Positions 45,803 to 58,340 of a DNA stretch of 64,000 bases are shown here, one piece after another. This stretch comes from Colocasia esculenta. Taxonomy: Eukaryota; Streptophyta; Magnoliopsida; Alismatales; Araceae. The DNA lies in assembly GCA_014218235.1 (NCBI GenBank), contig CM024755.1, positions 159,333,941 to 159,397,940 on the forward strand. Reading direction: 5' to 3'. Position numbers and translations under genes: made by a program. The notes below the pieces were generated by a model. That model searched no databases. It worked only from the letters and a program-made list of their open reading frames with translations, and had not been told where the DNA came from. How positions within the stretch are numbered: the first letter of the stretch is position 1; the number at the start of each line of letters is the position of its first letter.

Positions 45803-47347
45803 TTACAAATTACACATGCCTAATTCCCTTCTAAGAGATGTAAATCTCTCTTCAGGTAAGGCTTTTGTAAATATGTCTGCCAACTGATTTAAAGTATCTA
45901 TAAAAGAAATATTTATATTTCCATTGGCTACATGATCTCTAATGAAATGATATCTAACCTCAATATGTTTCGTTCTGGAGTGCTGGACTGGATTTTTCGT
46001 GAGATTTATAGCACTTGTGTTGTCGCACAGCAATGGGATGGTCTTGATGTGCAATCCATAATCCTCAAGTTGTTGTTTTATCCATAGGAGTTGAGTGCAA
46101 CAGCATCCAGCAGCTACGTACTCAGCTTCAGCTGTTGGCAGTGCCATAAAATTCTACTTCTTTGAGGACCATGAAATCAAGCATCATGCAAGAAATTGAC
46201 AACTACCACTGGTGCTTTTTCTATCTATCTTGCATCCAGCATAGTCAGCATCAGAATATCCAACGAAGCTAGTTTCACATGATTTTGGATAACATAAACC
46301 TAGATCATGAGTTTTAGCTAAATATCTAAAAATTCTTTTAACAGATATTAAATGGGATTCCTTAGGATCAGCCTGATACCTAGCACACATGCATACACTA
46401 AATAAAATATCTGGTCTACTTGCAGTCAAGTATAACAATGATCCTATCATACCTCTATAAAGTTTCTGATCAACCTTTTTACCTTCTTTATCACTGTCTA
46501 ATCTGGTGGATGTGCTCATTGGAGTGGACAGTGGTTTTGCATTATCAAACCTGAATTTCTTCAATAATTATTTGGTATATTTTGTTTGACAAATGTGTGT
46601 ACCTTCTTTGCCTTGCTTGATTTGTAGTCCAAGAAAATAGTTAAGCTCACCCATCATGCTCATTTCAAATTCTCCTTACATGAGCTTTTCAAAATACTTG
46701 CACAAGGATTCATCAGTAGATCCGAATATTATATCATCTACATAAATTTGCACAAGCAGTATACTTTTGACTTTTGATTTAATAAACAAAGTACTATCTA
46801 CCTGTCCTCTAATAAAACCATGGTTTAACAAAAATGCAATGAGTCTTTCGTACCATGCTCTAGGTGCTTGTTTTAAACTATATAAAGCTTTATGCAATTT
46901 AAAAACATGATTTGAAAAATCAATATCATCAAAACCAGGAGGTTGTTCTACATAGACTTCCTCCTTTATATATCCATTCAAAAATGCAGATTTCACATCC
47001 ATTTGAAAAAGTTTTAAATCCAATGCAGATGCATAAGCAAGTAAAATTCGAATAGCCTCTAGTCTAGCCACTGAAGCATAGGTTTCATCGAAATCTATGC
47101 CTTCCTCTTGGGAATAGCCTTGAGCTACCAGTCTAGCCTTATTTCTAATGATAACCCTAGCTTCATCCAATTTGTTCCTAAACACCCATTTGGTGCCAAT
47201 CACAGGATGGTCTGATGGTCTAGGAACAAGGGACCAAACTTGGTTTCTCTTGAACTGATTAAGTTCATCTTGCATGGCTAAAATCCAAGTTTCATCAGAC
47301 AGTGCTTCATTGACTGTCTTCGGCTCAATTTGTGAAACAAATGCCAA
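45803..47347 (-). pseudogene. Reverse transcriptase-RNase H of element C
   Basis: A long open stretch (47347-46676) holds SDHPVIGTKWVFRNKLDEA, KARLVAQGYSQEEGIDFDET, LKLFQMDVKSAFLNGYIKEE and YVDDIIFGSTDESLCKYFEK, i.e. a complete copia RT core. After a stop, GELNYFLGLQIKQ and a second stop, RNase H reads YSDADYAGCKIDRKSTSGSC, then two stops near 46190 and 46150, then AEAEYVAAGCCCTQLLWIKQ, ending GMCNL. The RT palm motifs are intact. Four in-frame stops make it inactive as written. Confidence 0.92.
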
Positions 47348-48454
47348 GTAATCGCAAGGAATAACATTGCTTCTTATTCTTACCCCAACTGATGGATCTC
47401 CAATGATGTTGTCTCTTGGATGATCCTTCTTGTATCTCCATTCCTTTGGAAGATCATTGTGAGCAATTTCTTTTTGTTGTAGTTCTTCCGAGGGTGGATC
47501 TTCATGATCTTTGATAGATATTTCCTTCAGCTTCTTAGATAAATTCTCTGCATTTTCATCATCACTATCGACTTCCTTTCTTAAGGAAGGGTTAGACTCA
47601 TCAAAGATAACAAGAATAGTTTGTTCAATTAATAAACTTTATTTATTAAAAACTCTATAACCTTTGGGTTTAGAAGCATACCCCATAAAGATTCCTTCAT
47701 CAGATTTGGAATCTAACTTACCTATGTCTCTCTTACCATTGTTGTGAATGAAGCATGGACATCCAAACGTTCTGAAGTGACTGATCTTGGGATTCCCTTG
47801 CTTGTATAGTTCATATGTTGTCTTCTTTAGAATTGGCCTGATCATCACTCTATTTATGATATAGCAGGCTGTGTTGATAGCTTCTGCCCAGAAATATCTT
47901 GGAAGATTGTATTCTGATAACATTGTTCTAGCCATATCCAACAATGTTCTATTCTTCCTCTCAGCTACTCTATTTTGTTGTGGTGTCCTTGGTGCTAAGA
48001 AATTATGCTCTATTCCTTGATCATCACAAAATTTTGCAAACTTATCATTCTGAAATTCTCCCCCATGATCTGAGCGAATACTTATTATGCTAAACGTCTT
48101 ATCCTTTTGAACTATCTTATTGAACTTTACAAAGCTGTCAAAAGTGTCATCTTTATGTTCCAAAAATGATACCCATGTAAATCTTGAATAATCATCAACT
48201 ATTACAAATCCAAAATTCTTTCCTCCCAGGCTGGTGGTTCTCATCGGCCCAAACAGAACCATGTGTAGCAATTCTAGTGGTTTAGAGGTAGTTACCACAG
48301 TTTTTGATTTGAAGGAGGACTTTGCATGTTTTCCTTTTGCATAGGGTTCACAAATACGTTCTGTTCTTGAATTTATCTTGGGCATACCTTCCACTAAGTC
48401 ATGTTTAATCAGCTTCCTTATTCCATCTAAGCTGTAGTGACCCAACCTTCTGTG
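47348..48454 (-). pseudogene. Integrase of element C
   Basis: After a Trp-to-TGA change at the start (HRRLGH follows), the frame runs 268 residues. The zinc site is damaged: the segment ICEPYAKGKHAKSSF has Tyr where the second Cys is expected. The catalytic core has HMVLFGPM (where element B has HMDLFGPI, so the first catalytic Asp is Val), IRSDHGGEF and APRTPQQNRVAERKNRT (Glu kept, a Gly changed to Arg). The C-terminal part FGCPCFIHNNGKRD and GYASKPKGYRVFNK follows, then a stop and an acidic linker into RT. Confidence 0.9.
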
Positions 48455-48868
48455 TCATAGCTTAGCATTCTGATCTTTATTTACTGCTAGATAGACATCT
48501 TGCTCCTTCAGTTCCTCTAGATGAAGCACATACAAATTCTTTTCTCTACTGGCTTCGAACACAGTCACACCATCTTTCATGATAAGGCACTTAGACTCCT
48601 GAAAATTAATTTGGTGACCCTTGTCACACAGCTGGCTGATGCTTATGAGATTGTGCTTGAGTCCTTTGACGCATAATACATCTTCTATAAGAGTTTTGCC
48701 TTGACTTCCAATAGATCCACAACCTATCATTGATCCTTTTCCATTGTCTCCATAGGTTACTGAGCCTTCTTCATCTTTAATGTGCGAGAACAAACTTCTG
48801 TTTCCAGTCATGCGCCTTGAGCACCCGCTGTCAAGGTACCACTTTGATACTCTAAGGCTTCCCTGCAA
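48455..48868 (-). pseudogene. Protease region of element C
   Basis: WYLDSGCSRRMTGNRSLF keeps the catalytic Asp-Ser-Gly. VTYGDNGKGSMIGCGSIGS and GLKHNLISISQLCDKGH follow, as in other copia elements. The domain is open for 137 residues and ends at the stop in front of integrase. Confidence 0.9.
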
Positions 48869-48876
48869 TTAAAACA

Positions 48877-50655
48877 CTAAGATTTAGGTACCCAAGTTCT
48901 TTTGGGTCCTTGCTGGTTAGTTTCTTTACCTTTTCTTTTAGGGATCCATTTTAAGTGTTTAGCTGTACAGGTTATTTTAGAATGTCCTAATTTATTGCAA
49001 TGACTGCAGCAAGATATTTTATTTACTATTTCAGTTGGGCTGTATTTGAAGTTAGATTTATATTCAGTATTTTGTTCAGCGACAAATTTTGGAGTTTGGT
49101 ATATTTTAGGATGAATGATTGTTTCTTCATTGTCAGGTGGAATATATCCTAAACCATGCTTTTTCTTACCCGATCTTCTAGCTCCTTTTAGTATTAGAGA
49201 TGATTTACCATTTGTGAATTTTTCAATTGTATTAGATAAATATTCATTATCTTTTGTTAGTGTGTCAACTTCCTTTTTAAGTTTGATTATGGTTTCCTGG
49301 TTTTCCAGGTTAGTTATCTGTTCATTTTTAACTTTTAGATCTTCACATAATAATTCATTTCTTCTTTTAAGTTCAGAGATTTGTTTTTCTAGTTGTTCAG
49401 TTTCAGATTTTAGATCTGAGTTGGTGTTTTCCAAGCATGCATGATTTTTCTTGGTAGTTTTTAATAGCTTACATACATCTTTATATTTACTATATAATTC
49501 GTTGAATGCATCTTCTAGACTGTCAGAATCAGATTCATTGCATGAAGTAAAAGATGAATCAGATGTTACCTTATCTTCGACGTTTGCCATGAAAACCAGA
49601 TTGGCTTTTTCTTCTTCTCCATCGCTGGAGCTTGACTCACTGTCTGAGTCACTTTCGTTTCTCCATGCAGCTGCCGTGGCTTTCTTTTTGTATCTTTTGA
49701 TTTTTTTCGAGTTATCCTTCTTCTTAAATTCTATCTTCTTTAGTTTTGGACACTCATCCTTGATGCGTTCGGGCTTCTTGCATTCATAGCATATAGGTTC
49801 TAACTTCTTAACATCCTTGGGTTTAGGTTTCTTGAAATCTTTTCCTTTCTTGAAGTACCTTCTTCCTAATTGGTACTTCTTCTTAGCAAGTATTCTTTGC
49901 AGTCTTCTAAAATGAAAGGCCTCTTCATCTTCGCTGCTTCCATTGCTTTTATCACTGCCTGATTCATCACCAGATGTATCTTCTTTAGCTTTGAGAGCGT
50001 TGCTATGCTTCTTCTTGCTAGAGGTTTCTCCAAGCCTTTCCATGTTTATCTCATGGGCCATTAGTGACCCAATGATCTTCTCTAGAGACATTCTTCTTAG
50101 GTCATTAGCTTCTTCTATGGCTGTCACCTTCGGAGTCCAAGAGGCTGGTAGGGATCTTAATATCTTTCTTACCATATCTCCCATATCATAAGTCTTTCCG
50201 CGTCCAGCCAAACCATTGGTGCTATCTGTGAATTTGTTGTACATTTGTGTGATGGATTCTCCTGATTACATTTGGAATCTTTCATACTGAGCTACCAAGA
50301 TATCTATTCTTGTTTCTCTTAGTTTGCCAGTTCCTTCATAAGTAATCCTGAGTTTTTTCCACATTTCCATTGCTGATTTGCACGTTGAGATCCTATTGAA
50401 CTCTTTCTTGCTCAGCGCATAGCACAGTATACACTTTGCTTTGCTGTTTAGAGATATCTTCTTTTTGTCTTCTTTTGTCCAATTCTCTCTGCTGTTGAGT
50501 ACAACCAGGTCTCCTTCTTCTATGATAGACCAAAGTTGGAAATCGAGACCTTGGAGAAAGAACTCCATTCTAGTCTTCCAATAGTTGTAGTCTTCACCAT
50601 CAAATAGAGGGGGTCGGTTGACGGACTGACCTTCTGCATATCCTTGAGCTGCCAT
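48877..50655 (-). pseudogene. gag: gag of element C
   Basis: A start at 50655 gives MAAQGYAEGQSVNRPPLFDG. One stop at about 50263 splits the frame; the rest (455 residues) is open. The UBN2-type region includes ALSKKEFNRISTCKSAMEMW and RKILRSLPASWTPKVTAIEE. The first zinc knuckle reads CYECKKPERIKDEC, with Arg in place of the zinc-binding His. A Ser/Glu/Asp-rich stretch and a long coiled coil follow (about residues 225-330 of the open part), then a second, intact knuckle CSHCNKLGHSKITC and a WVPKS end. The coiled coil is unusually long and heptad-like. Confidence 0.92.
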
Positions 50656-50703
50656 TTATCTTTGCTCTTCAGATCGTGAGATCTTCTTTCTTGAAGAGAC
50701 TTG

Positions 50704-50715
50704 GCTCTGATACCA
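50704..50715 (-). other. Primer binding site of element C
   Basis: The minus strand reads TGGTATCAGAGC two bases after the LTR end, matching initiator tRNA-Met. Confidence 0.93.
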
Positions 50716-50717
50716 CT

Positions 50718-51362
50718 TGTTGCCCAGCTAGCAAGCCCAAAGAGGGGGTGAATGGATTGCTAAAAATCTTTTTGGATTAAAATCTGCTAATAAAAATGCT
50801 TAACAAACAATCACTAAAAACGATGGTTAGAATTAGAGAGGATGAAGACAAACAAGCAAACATACAAACATAGGAGATTTTTATCCTAGTTGAGATCTCC
50901 TATCCCAAGGAGTCCTACGTCCAGTCCCCAAACAACAACTTGGGATTTCACTAACTAAGGGTACTATCCCCCCTAAGGACTCTTACACATCCAGCCGCAG
51001 CTGGCCTTCTCTTTAAAACTCGAAGAGGTACAAAATACCACCTGATACACAAGTCTTCCTTCCTGAATGAAGAGAATAACAACCACCTGATTCCAACAGG
51101 TCTTCTCTTCACACACGAAGAGGAATACACACAAAGAATGTGAGTAAAGGCGAATGGCCCCTAGACCAAGCTTACAACAGATTGCTTGATCTGAGGCAGA
51201 ATCTGAGAGGCAAAGATTTGCAACAAGAAAACTCTCAGAACTACAAAAGCTCTCCAAAGGCTAAGCAAATGAAAGCGGAGAGCAAAGAGCTAAAGGAATG
51301 GTGGAATGATGCAAATCAGCTCTTCTTCTTGCTCGCAAGATGTTGATGAGTTCTGTGTAAGC
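50718..51362 (-). repeat. 5' LTR of element C, first part
   Basis: It starts TGTTGCCCAGCTAGCAAG and follows the 3' LTR copy closely up to TTCTGTGTAAGC, where the solo LTR is inserted. TAAGC at 51358-51362 is the first copy of that target duplication. Confidence 0.9.
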
Positions 51363-53556
51363 TGTTGAACCACTCTTATATTTTACCCTTATATTTTGAT
51401 GATAACAAAATTTATGATTAATTAAATATTATCAAATATATTTAATATCATGTTTTCCTAATAAATATAAATTTATGGAATTATCTTGGGTGTTGTGCAC
51501 TAAAATGCTAAATCGATGTTCATTCAATAAACATCGATTTCTGTTCAAAGTGCCACATCGATTTCACTAACAACGACTTGATAAGTTACACAATGATTTG
51601 ATCGTGTAACGATTCGTTAAGTGAAACAATGATTTGATCGTCGTAATGATTTGATAAGTGAGTCACATCGATTTGGTCTCACATCGACTCGATCAGTGAA
51701 AGATCGATTTGCTTCAAACATCGATTTCATAAGTCAAATAAGGATTTGGACGCCATAACGATTTGATAAGTGAGAAACAACGATTTGGTTCTCACATCGA
51801 CTCGATAAGTTAAATAACATTTGCTTATGATTGAACATCGATTTGCCCATCGATTTTCCTATCTTATAACATCGATTTACTTAAACATCGATTTTGTCCA
51901 AACATCGACTTCATATAAACATCGATTTCCTTTATTTACCCTTATATTTTGATGATAACAAAATTTATGATTAATTAAATATTATCAAATATATATTAAT
52001 ATCATGTTTTCCTAATAAATATAAATGTATGGAATTATCGTTGTGTGTTATGCACTAAAATGCTAAATCGATGTTCATTCAATAAACATTGATTTCTGTT
52101 CAAAGTGCCATATCGATTTCACTAACAACGACCTGATAAGTTACACAATGATTTGATCGTGTAACGATTCGTTAAGTGAAACAACGATTTAGTCGTCGTA
52201 ACGATTTGATAAGTGAGTCACATCAATTTGGTCTCACATCGACTCGATAAGTGAAACATCGATTTGCTTCAAACATCGATTTCATAAGTCAAATAAGGAT
52301 TTGGACGCCATAACGATTTGATAAGTGAGAAACAACAATTTGGTTCTCACATCGACTCGATAAGTTAAATAATGATTTGCTTATGATTGAACATCGATTT
52401 TCCTATCTTATAACATCGATTTACTTAAACATCGATTTTGTCCAAACATCGACTTCATGTAAACATCGATTTTCTTTATATTCAGATGCTTCAAATATGT
52501 TTGGCGCCTAATGAAAAGTCAAATATATTTCTGACAGAAGATCTTTTTTATCTCTCTAGATCTCTTCTCTCCTGTCAGACAGAAAGGTGGTCACTTACTA
52601 CTTCTGGGAGAAAATATGAAGCATAGAGGTATGTGAGCTTTTTGACAGAAACACTGTTTCAGCTAAACACTTTCTTCTATGCTTGTAGACCTCGAAGATC
52701 ACCAAGTGGCTGACAATCTGAAGAAGAAAAAGAATAGAAAGATCAAGCAACGACTAGAAGAGTTCCAACGGATCTCATCAACGAATCTATTCAAAAGCCT
52801 CTCATATAAAAAATGAAGCAAGGCTGAAGAAGAAAGTAGAACTTTCCTGAAGATCTTTGAAGGAGTGTACAACCAGTGAGAAACCTCAACGCCACATACA
52901 CTCAAAGGAAAAGAGAGAAAGAGCCTGAGCCAAGAAAAAGTGTTCAAGCAACTGAAGCTCTCAAGCATTCAAGCTCCTTCTCCTTTCTCCATTCTCCCTG
53001 TACTCATTGTAATTCTTGGGGAGAGTCTTTTGTTGAGAGTTTTGGTTAGAGGCCATTCTTGTAGAACTCTCAGCATTGTTCTTTCTTTTCTAAGAAAGAC
53101 TTCTGTTCAGCTGTAGGACTGTATACAGTGTAGAACCTAGCTAGGGGTTTGTGTCTAGCAGAACCGCACTGGGGTTTGTACCAGGAGGTTGGCTTCTTGA
53201 CCTGTAAGAGAACTGGGCTGCCTTCTTGCCCGGGAAAGAGAAGAAGACCAGCTGGGGTGCTGGGTGTTGTATTGTCCTTGAGGGGGACTATACCCTTGGT
53301 TAGTAAAATCCCAAGAGGTTGCTTGGGGACTGGATGTAGGACTTCCATGTGGGAAGGGCCAAACCAGGATAAATCCCTTGTGTTATTTGTGTGATTGTTT
53401 ACTTGCTTCCGCACTGCTACTCTTTATCACACTAAACTAACCAAACTTTCAAGTGATAATTTTCTGTGTTTAAGTTTCTGTTTCAGATTTCAGAAAACCT
53501 ATTCACCCCCCCCCCCTTCTAGGTTAGCTTGTTGCCGTACTAAAAAGGGGCCAACA
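51363..53556 (+). repeat. Solo LTR of a SIRE-type copia element
   Basis: It starts TGTTGAACCACTC and ends GGGGCCAACA, with TAAGC directly on both sides (51358-51362, 53557-53561). It shares with the element C LTR the GCTTGGGGACTGGATGTAGG region (in element sense) and the pyrimidine-rich stretch before the end. No internal region remains. A 553-bp internal duplication is present. Confidence 0.93.
51382..52480. repeat. 553-bp tandem duplication inside the solo LTR
   Basis: The segment starting TTTACCCTTATATTTTGATG at 51382 starts again at 51935 and runs in parallel to about 52480 with few changes. Each copy is rich in CATCGATTT and ACGATTTGATAAG words. Confidence 0.92.
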
Positions 53557-53561
53557 TAAGC

Positions 53562-53600
53562 TCTATCTTACAAAAAGTGTTCTTCATGAAGTCCTCAGAT
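53562..53600 (-). repeat. 5' LTR of element C, short middle part
   Basis: These 39 bases (CTCTATCTTACAAAAAGTGT and on) match 40037-40073 of the 3' LTR. They lie between the solo LTR and the TR-GAG-like element. Confidence 0.85.
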
Positions 53601-56600
53601 GTAACACCCCGGAAAATTCGGTATTTGGAAAATTAGAAATAAATCGAAACGATAAATTCAATATTTGTGCAATAGCAAAAATGCACGTGTCATTATCATA
53701 CATACAAAAACCGATTAAAAATTTTCATAAAAATCATAGTTCAACTCTAAATAATACTCCCTAATGACCCACAGAGAAATTCATGCAAAGGAAAATCAGA
53801 TGGTCCAAGTTTAAGGTGTTTTGCGACTGAGTATCGTAATCAGGGAATAAGTCAGGAAATGATTATCACACATACTTAGTTGAGTCAGAAAATTAAATAA
53901 AAATCATAGATGGACTTTAAATAATATCCTCTAATGATCCATCAAGAATTTTGGGTCAATAAAAGTCATTTGGGATATATTTAAGAGTTAGTGTGACTTC
54001 TTATCGTAATTAGAAAATAAGTTGGACAACCCATTATTAGGTGTATAAAATGAGATCATAAACTAAATGAGAAATTTATGGTGGACTCCAAACAATATGT
54101 GGGGATAGTCCGTAAAAGAAATAGAATCAATGGATAACGTAAGACCCATGAACAAATTCAAGTATGAAATTAGTAAATAAATAACTTCCGTATTATCAGA
54201 ATAATAGAACTTACGTACCACTATCGTACGTGAGAAAACACATCAGAAAATTTCGTAAAAATTATAAACCAACCCTAAATATTATCCCTAAGCGTTCCAC
54301 GAAGGAATTCGTGCAACGAAAAATCTGATTGGCTGAGTATGTGTCACATGTGACCAAGTTACCCGAATTAGGAAACTAAGTCTAAAAATTGTTAACACGG
54401 AAAAAAATAACCCAACCATAAATTAAATAAACATATTGGTGAGACTTCCAACACCATGTATTAATGACCCATTAACAAGATTTGGGCCAATGGAGCACAC
54501 TTGGCCCAAGGATAGAAATTGGGACAAGAAAATACCAGAAATTCATGTATGTAATTATGCAGTGATTAGGGAGGGCAATTTAGGGTTAAAATAAGGGTGA
54601 TTAGTCATGTAAGGTAAGCCAAAACTGGACCCAACCCTAAGAGGAGGTTTCCTAAACCTTTGCTACCTCCTTTGGGTGAGAGAATCCCAGATTTTAGGAA
54701 AGTAGAAAGCAGAATTCGCAGCCCCTTTCCTAGTCCCATTGGGACATGAAAACATTTAGGGAAGGGTTAGCAACAAGTTGGGGTCATGAGCAGCAAGGTT
54801 GGAGCGCTGGAGGAGTGGAGAACGGCTGGGGAAAATGTGGTCTTCCTCAACCTCGCTCTGCATCAACCCAGAAATCTGTAGAGAGTTATTAGCATTCAAA
54901 GGTAGGTGTTCTTGGGCCAAGATTAAAGAAAACCAACACCATCATGTAGTTCTTTGAGTCTAGGTTCATTTGCACTTCGTTTGACTAATTTTCATGGAGT
55001 ATACATTGTGTATTCGTAGTTGTCCCTAAGTCTCGCATAGTTAGGGATTTTTCCATTCTTCTTATTATGCACGTGATTTGATGCCGAATTAGACTAAACT
55101 TCCTTCATGAAAGTTCTTCTACTTGTAATCATGATTATCTTTTATGTTGAATGTTTTGTCCAAAAGTCTTTCGTTAGAGAGTTATAGGCATGGTAAGAGA
55201 GTCTCTGCATGATACTGCGATTTCAAGCTGCACATAGCTTTATGTTATTAATATATTTCTTAGGATTCGAGACCGAATTAGATCAAACCCCCAACATCAA
55301 AGTTCTTCTACTAGTTGTCTTCGTCATATTTTGTGTTGAACATTTTGTCTAAATGTCATTCTTTAGAGAGTTATAAGAGGGGTAAGTAAATCGCTGCATG
55401 AGATGTGTTTTCGGGTTACCCTTGACCTATATGTTTTCTGGGAAGGCCTCTAGTGTCGACACTACCTGATCTAGTGTCGACACACTGTCCCAAATTAGCC
55501 CAAAAGGTGTTCTTGGAAGGCCTCTAGTGTCGACACTACTTGATCTAGTGTCGACACACTGTCCCAGATTGGCACAAAAGGTTTTCTGGGAAGGTCTCTA
55601 GTGTCGACACTACCTGATCTAGTGTCGACACTACTTGACCAGTTTTGCATTATTTTGCCTTGTGTTTGAAGCATTGTGTCGACACCAGTAAGAGGTGTGT
55701 CGACACTACCCTTGCAAAAAAATTGCATATCTGGGGTCTGATCATTACATGATGTCTATTAGCATGTGCATGATGTTATATAGTATGCATGGACCTAAAA
55801 GAAATCAACCCATTGAAAAATGGTAATGATACGAATATGATTCTAATATGTATCCTTATGTTCATTGGATTATCTTGTGATCTTGCCTATTGTCAATTGA
55901 AATGATAAGAATTTGTTGTGAATATGCGGATGAATACATGTTAGTATGGACTTGTTAGTGAAGTTAATATCATGATTTGCATATGAATTTCAATAGTTAC
56001 ATGCTTTCCGGTGTTCCATTAATTATTTGTCCATATGCATACATGCTAGGAAAGATCCGTGACTCGTCACTTACACATTTGCACGAGTAGGCACACTCTT
56101 CTTGGGGAATTAGGAGCTCTCTGCCGGTTATTCTGAATTGGTAGACTAGCGACCTTTTCCTTAAGACCTTCGTAAGTCTCCGCTCTCTATGGATTTCCAC
56201 ATAGATGCCAAGCTGGTTGTACCATGAAGTACCCTGGAGATAGAAAGCACATGTCCTGCATACGATCTGTCTTTAGAAACATCCTCATGTCAAGACATTA
56301 ATGGATTATGAAACATGATACATCGTTATACTACCTTTTGTTCTCTTGAGCTATTTGTCATACCTTGACTCTATGAATGATCATGTTCCTTTTACTATGA
56401 GCTTGTCATTGAAACTCTGTGGCCATAATATGAATATGTTTGTTCGGCACAACATGGGACTTCGGTCCATTTGACCAATGCCTGTGCAATAGGGGCCCTG
56501 TCTGGTCCTGGGGGGGAGCGCCCCAATGTACTTATTAACCACGGGAGTATGGACTCTTGGTGCTTGGCATAGCACAACGAACACGCAAGATTGTGAAAAT

Positions 56601-57285
56601 GTGCCTTTGTTTGATATGATAAGTTTGATCTGATATGATATGATAAGATTTGATATGATACGTCTGATCATGTGAACGCATGATATCTGTTTGAATATGG
56701 CCAATCTCTTTTGATACGATTCTACTCTTGACATATTTGTCCATTGTATATGCAACTCGACGTGTGATCTGAAATGATACCCGTTCTACTCTGCTATTCA
56801 ATCTGTTAGTATTGCATGCATTGTCATCATATACATGTTCATATCTTGCCTAATTAAAATGTTAATCACGTATATTAGTGCCCGCACAATATTGAGATGT
56901 AAATCCTACTGAGCTAGTTCGCTCACCCTATCATCCTGCCCTTTTAGGTAGTGATGAGGAACCAGTGGAGTCCGATGGGGCCGGGCAAGAATGATGAGCA
57001 CCCGCTATATGAGGAGTTGACAGTTTAGAAATAGACATTTGAGTAGTCGATGTATTAGAGAAACATTGTTATTTGAATAATGAACCCTTTTCAGTGAGTT
57101 CTTTCTATGTAAGGTTTTAACTAGTAGATTGAAATGGAATAAAGAGTACCTTTGATGACGTTATTATGATCTGAAATGTGTGGTTATATGTAATTGTTAC
57201 TCTGCATTACTCAACTGTGATACGTCTATTTGTATCGTTCATGCCTCCCAGTATTTATTCCGCTGCTAAATATCGGGGCGTGACA
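53601..57285 (+). repeat. 5' LTR of the TR-GAG-like element
   Basis: It is close to identical with 58341-62038; the main difference is a deletion of roughly 40 bp near 54740. It holds an array of GTGTCGAC motifs (55450-55705) and an AT-rich TGATATGATAAG region near 56610-56660. Confidence 0.92.
55450..55705. repeat. Array of paired AGTGTCGACACT palindromes, 74-bp period
   Basis: Pairs of the palindrome lie 21 bp apart (55452/55473, 55526/55547, 55600/55621), and the pairs repeat every 74 bp. A fourth, degenerate pair follows near 55675-55705. The same array is in the 3' LTR at about 60193-60450 and, diverged and expanded, at 28010-28410. Confidence 0.93.
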
Positions 57286-57287
57286 GT

Positions 57288-57299
57288 TGGTATCAGAGC
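57288..57299 (+). other. Primer binding site of the TR-GAG-like element
   Basis: TGGTATCAGAGC lies two bases after the 5' LTR end, the initiator tRNA-Met site. Confidence 0.93.
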
Positions 57300-57711
57300 C
57301 CTAAACTTTAGGTCCAAGGGAATAGGAACATAGGATGAAACTAGATCACACGAGTCAAAATCTGTCGTACCTAATGTGAGCATGGGTAGAACCATGGGAA
57401 TAGAAGTCACATGTGATATATTTAGATGACTGACTTATATTAATATCTTGAAGGTACTTAATACCTTAATGGCTGCTGAGCGAGCCGGGCTTTCCCCTAA
57501 GTCCTAGGCAATCAGAAATGATAGGATAAGTGTCATTATAACCCTCAGCTTGTGTTAAGAACTTGGTACCTACCTGGTGAGATTGGGGAGAAACTTGGGC
57601 TTAGTCCAAAATTTTATTAATAACTAAATATTGTAAGTTACAAGGCATCAACAAGGAGTAAAGAAGACTGACCGTGTGATAGTTGTTTTGAAGGAACTTA
57701 AATAAACAGCA
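57300..57711 (+). other. Leader of the TR-GAG-like element
   Basis: About 400 bases between the primer site and the ORF. Nothing recognisable is seen. It may hold the packaging signal. Confidence 0.4.
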
Positions 57712-58176
57712 ATGGAGGATATACCTACACCATCTATGGACGGACAAAGATCGGTCCAAAGATTAACCAAAGCACTACGACAAGCTGCTCAACTGTTAGA
57801 GGATGCCCTAATAATGGCTAAGGGAGATACAAATGGAAAGGAAAAGGAAAGGTCTATGGATGACAAAGGAGTTGGCGAAACTAATAAGAAAGAACAAATT
57901 ACAACCACAGGAAACTCCAAACCTATAGCCAGAGAGAAACGACCCAACAACAGTAACAGATCGCACAAGAGAAAGAAGTGCAAGAAGTGCAAGAAGAAAC
58001 TAGTTCCCGCTCCTATAGAAAGGTGCCAGCATTGCAACAAAATAAATCATTGGTCCGAGGAGTGCTGGAAATTTCAAGACAAGTGTTTCTGTTGTGGCAG
58101 CCAAGACCACAAGGTTAAGGATTTCCCTAATGAGAAATCAAGTTCAGGGAAAAAAATGGCAGCACAACCCAAATAG
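57712..58176 (+). CDS. Small gag-like protein with two zinc knuckles
   Basis: An intact 154-residue frame. The N terminus (RLTKALRQAAQLLEDALIMA) is helical. A long Lys/Arg/Asn-rich basic middle follows. The C terminus has two CCHC-type knuckles: CQHCNKINHWSEEC is complete, while CFCCGSQDHKVKDF has Phe in place of the last Cys. No typical gag capsid region is present. By analogy with TR-GAG elements it would bind element RNA for packaging by a helper's particle; this is inference. It is the only internal ORF, and it is not broken, unlike the genes of the larger elements nearby. It could also be a remnant of a longer Gag. Confidence 0.75.
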   Translation: MEDIPTPSMDGQRSVQRLTKALRQAAQLLEDALIMAKGDTNGKEKERSMDDKGVGETNKKEQITTTGNSKPIAREKRPNNSNRSHKRKKCKKCKKKLVPAPIERCQHCNKINHWSEECWKFQDKCFCCGSQDHKVKDFPNEKSSSGKKMAAQPK

Positions 58177-58329
58177 GAGGTAAAGGAGAGGTATCATTTC
58201 TAACTCGTTTTTATTTGACCCTGAAGTGACATCATCAATCAATCATTATGTCATGAGTAAATTCACAATTTGATTCCCTGTAAGTCCAGCCCGTAAACAC
58301 ATATGAATTTGGGGACCAAATTCTTTTAA

Positions 58330-58340
58330 GTGGGGGAGGA
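58330..58340 (+). other. Polypurine tract of the TR-GAG-like element
   Basis: GTGGGGGAGGA lies directly before the 3' LTR start at 58341. Confidence 0.88.
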
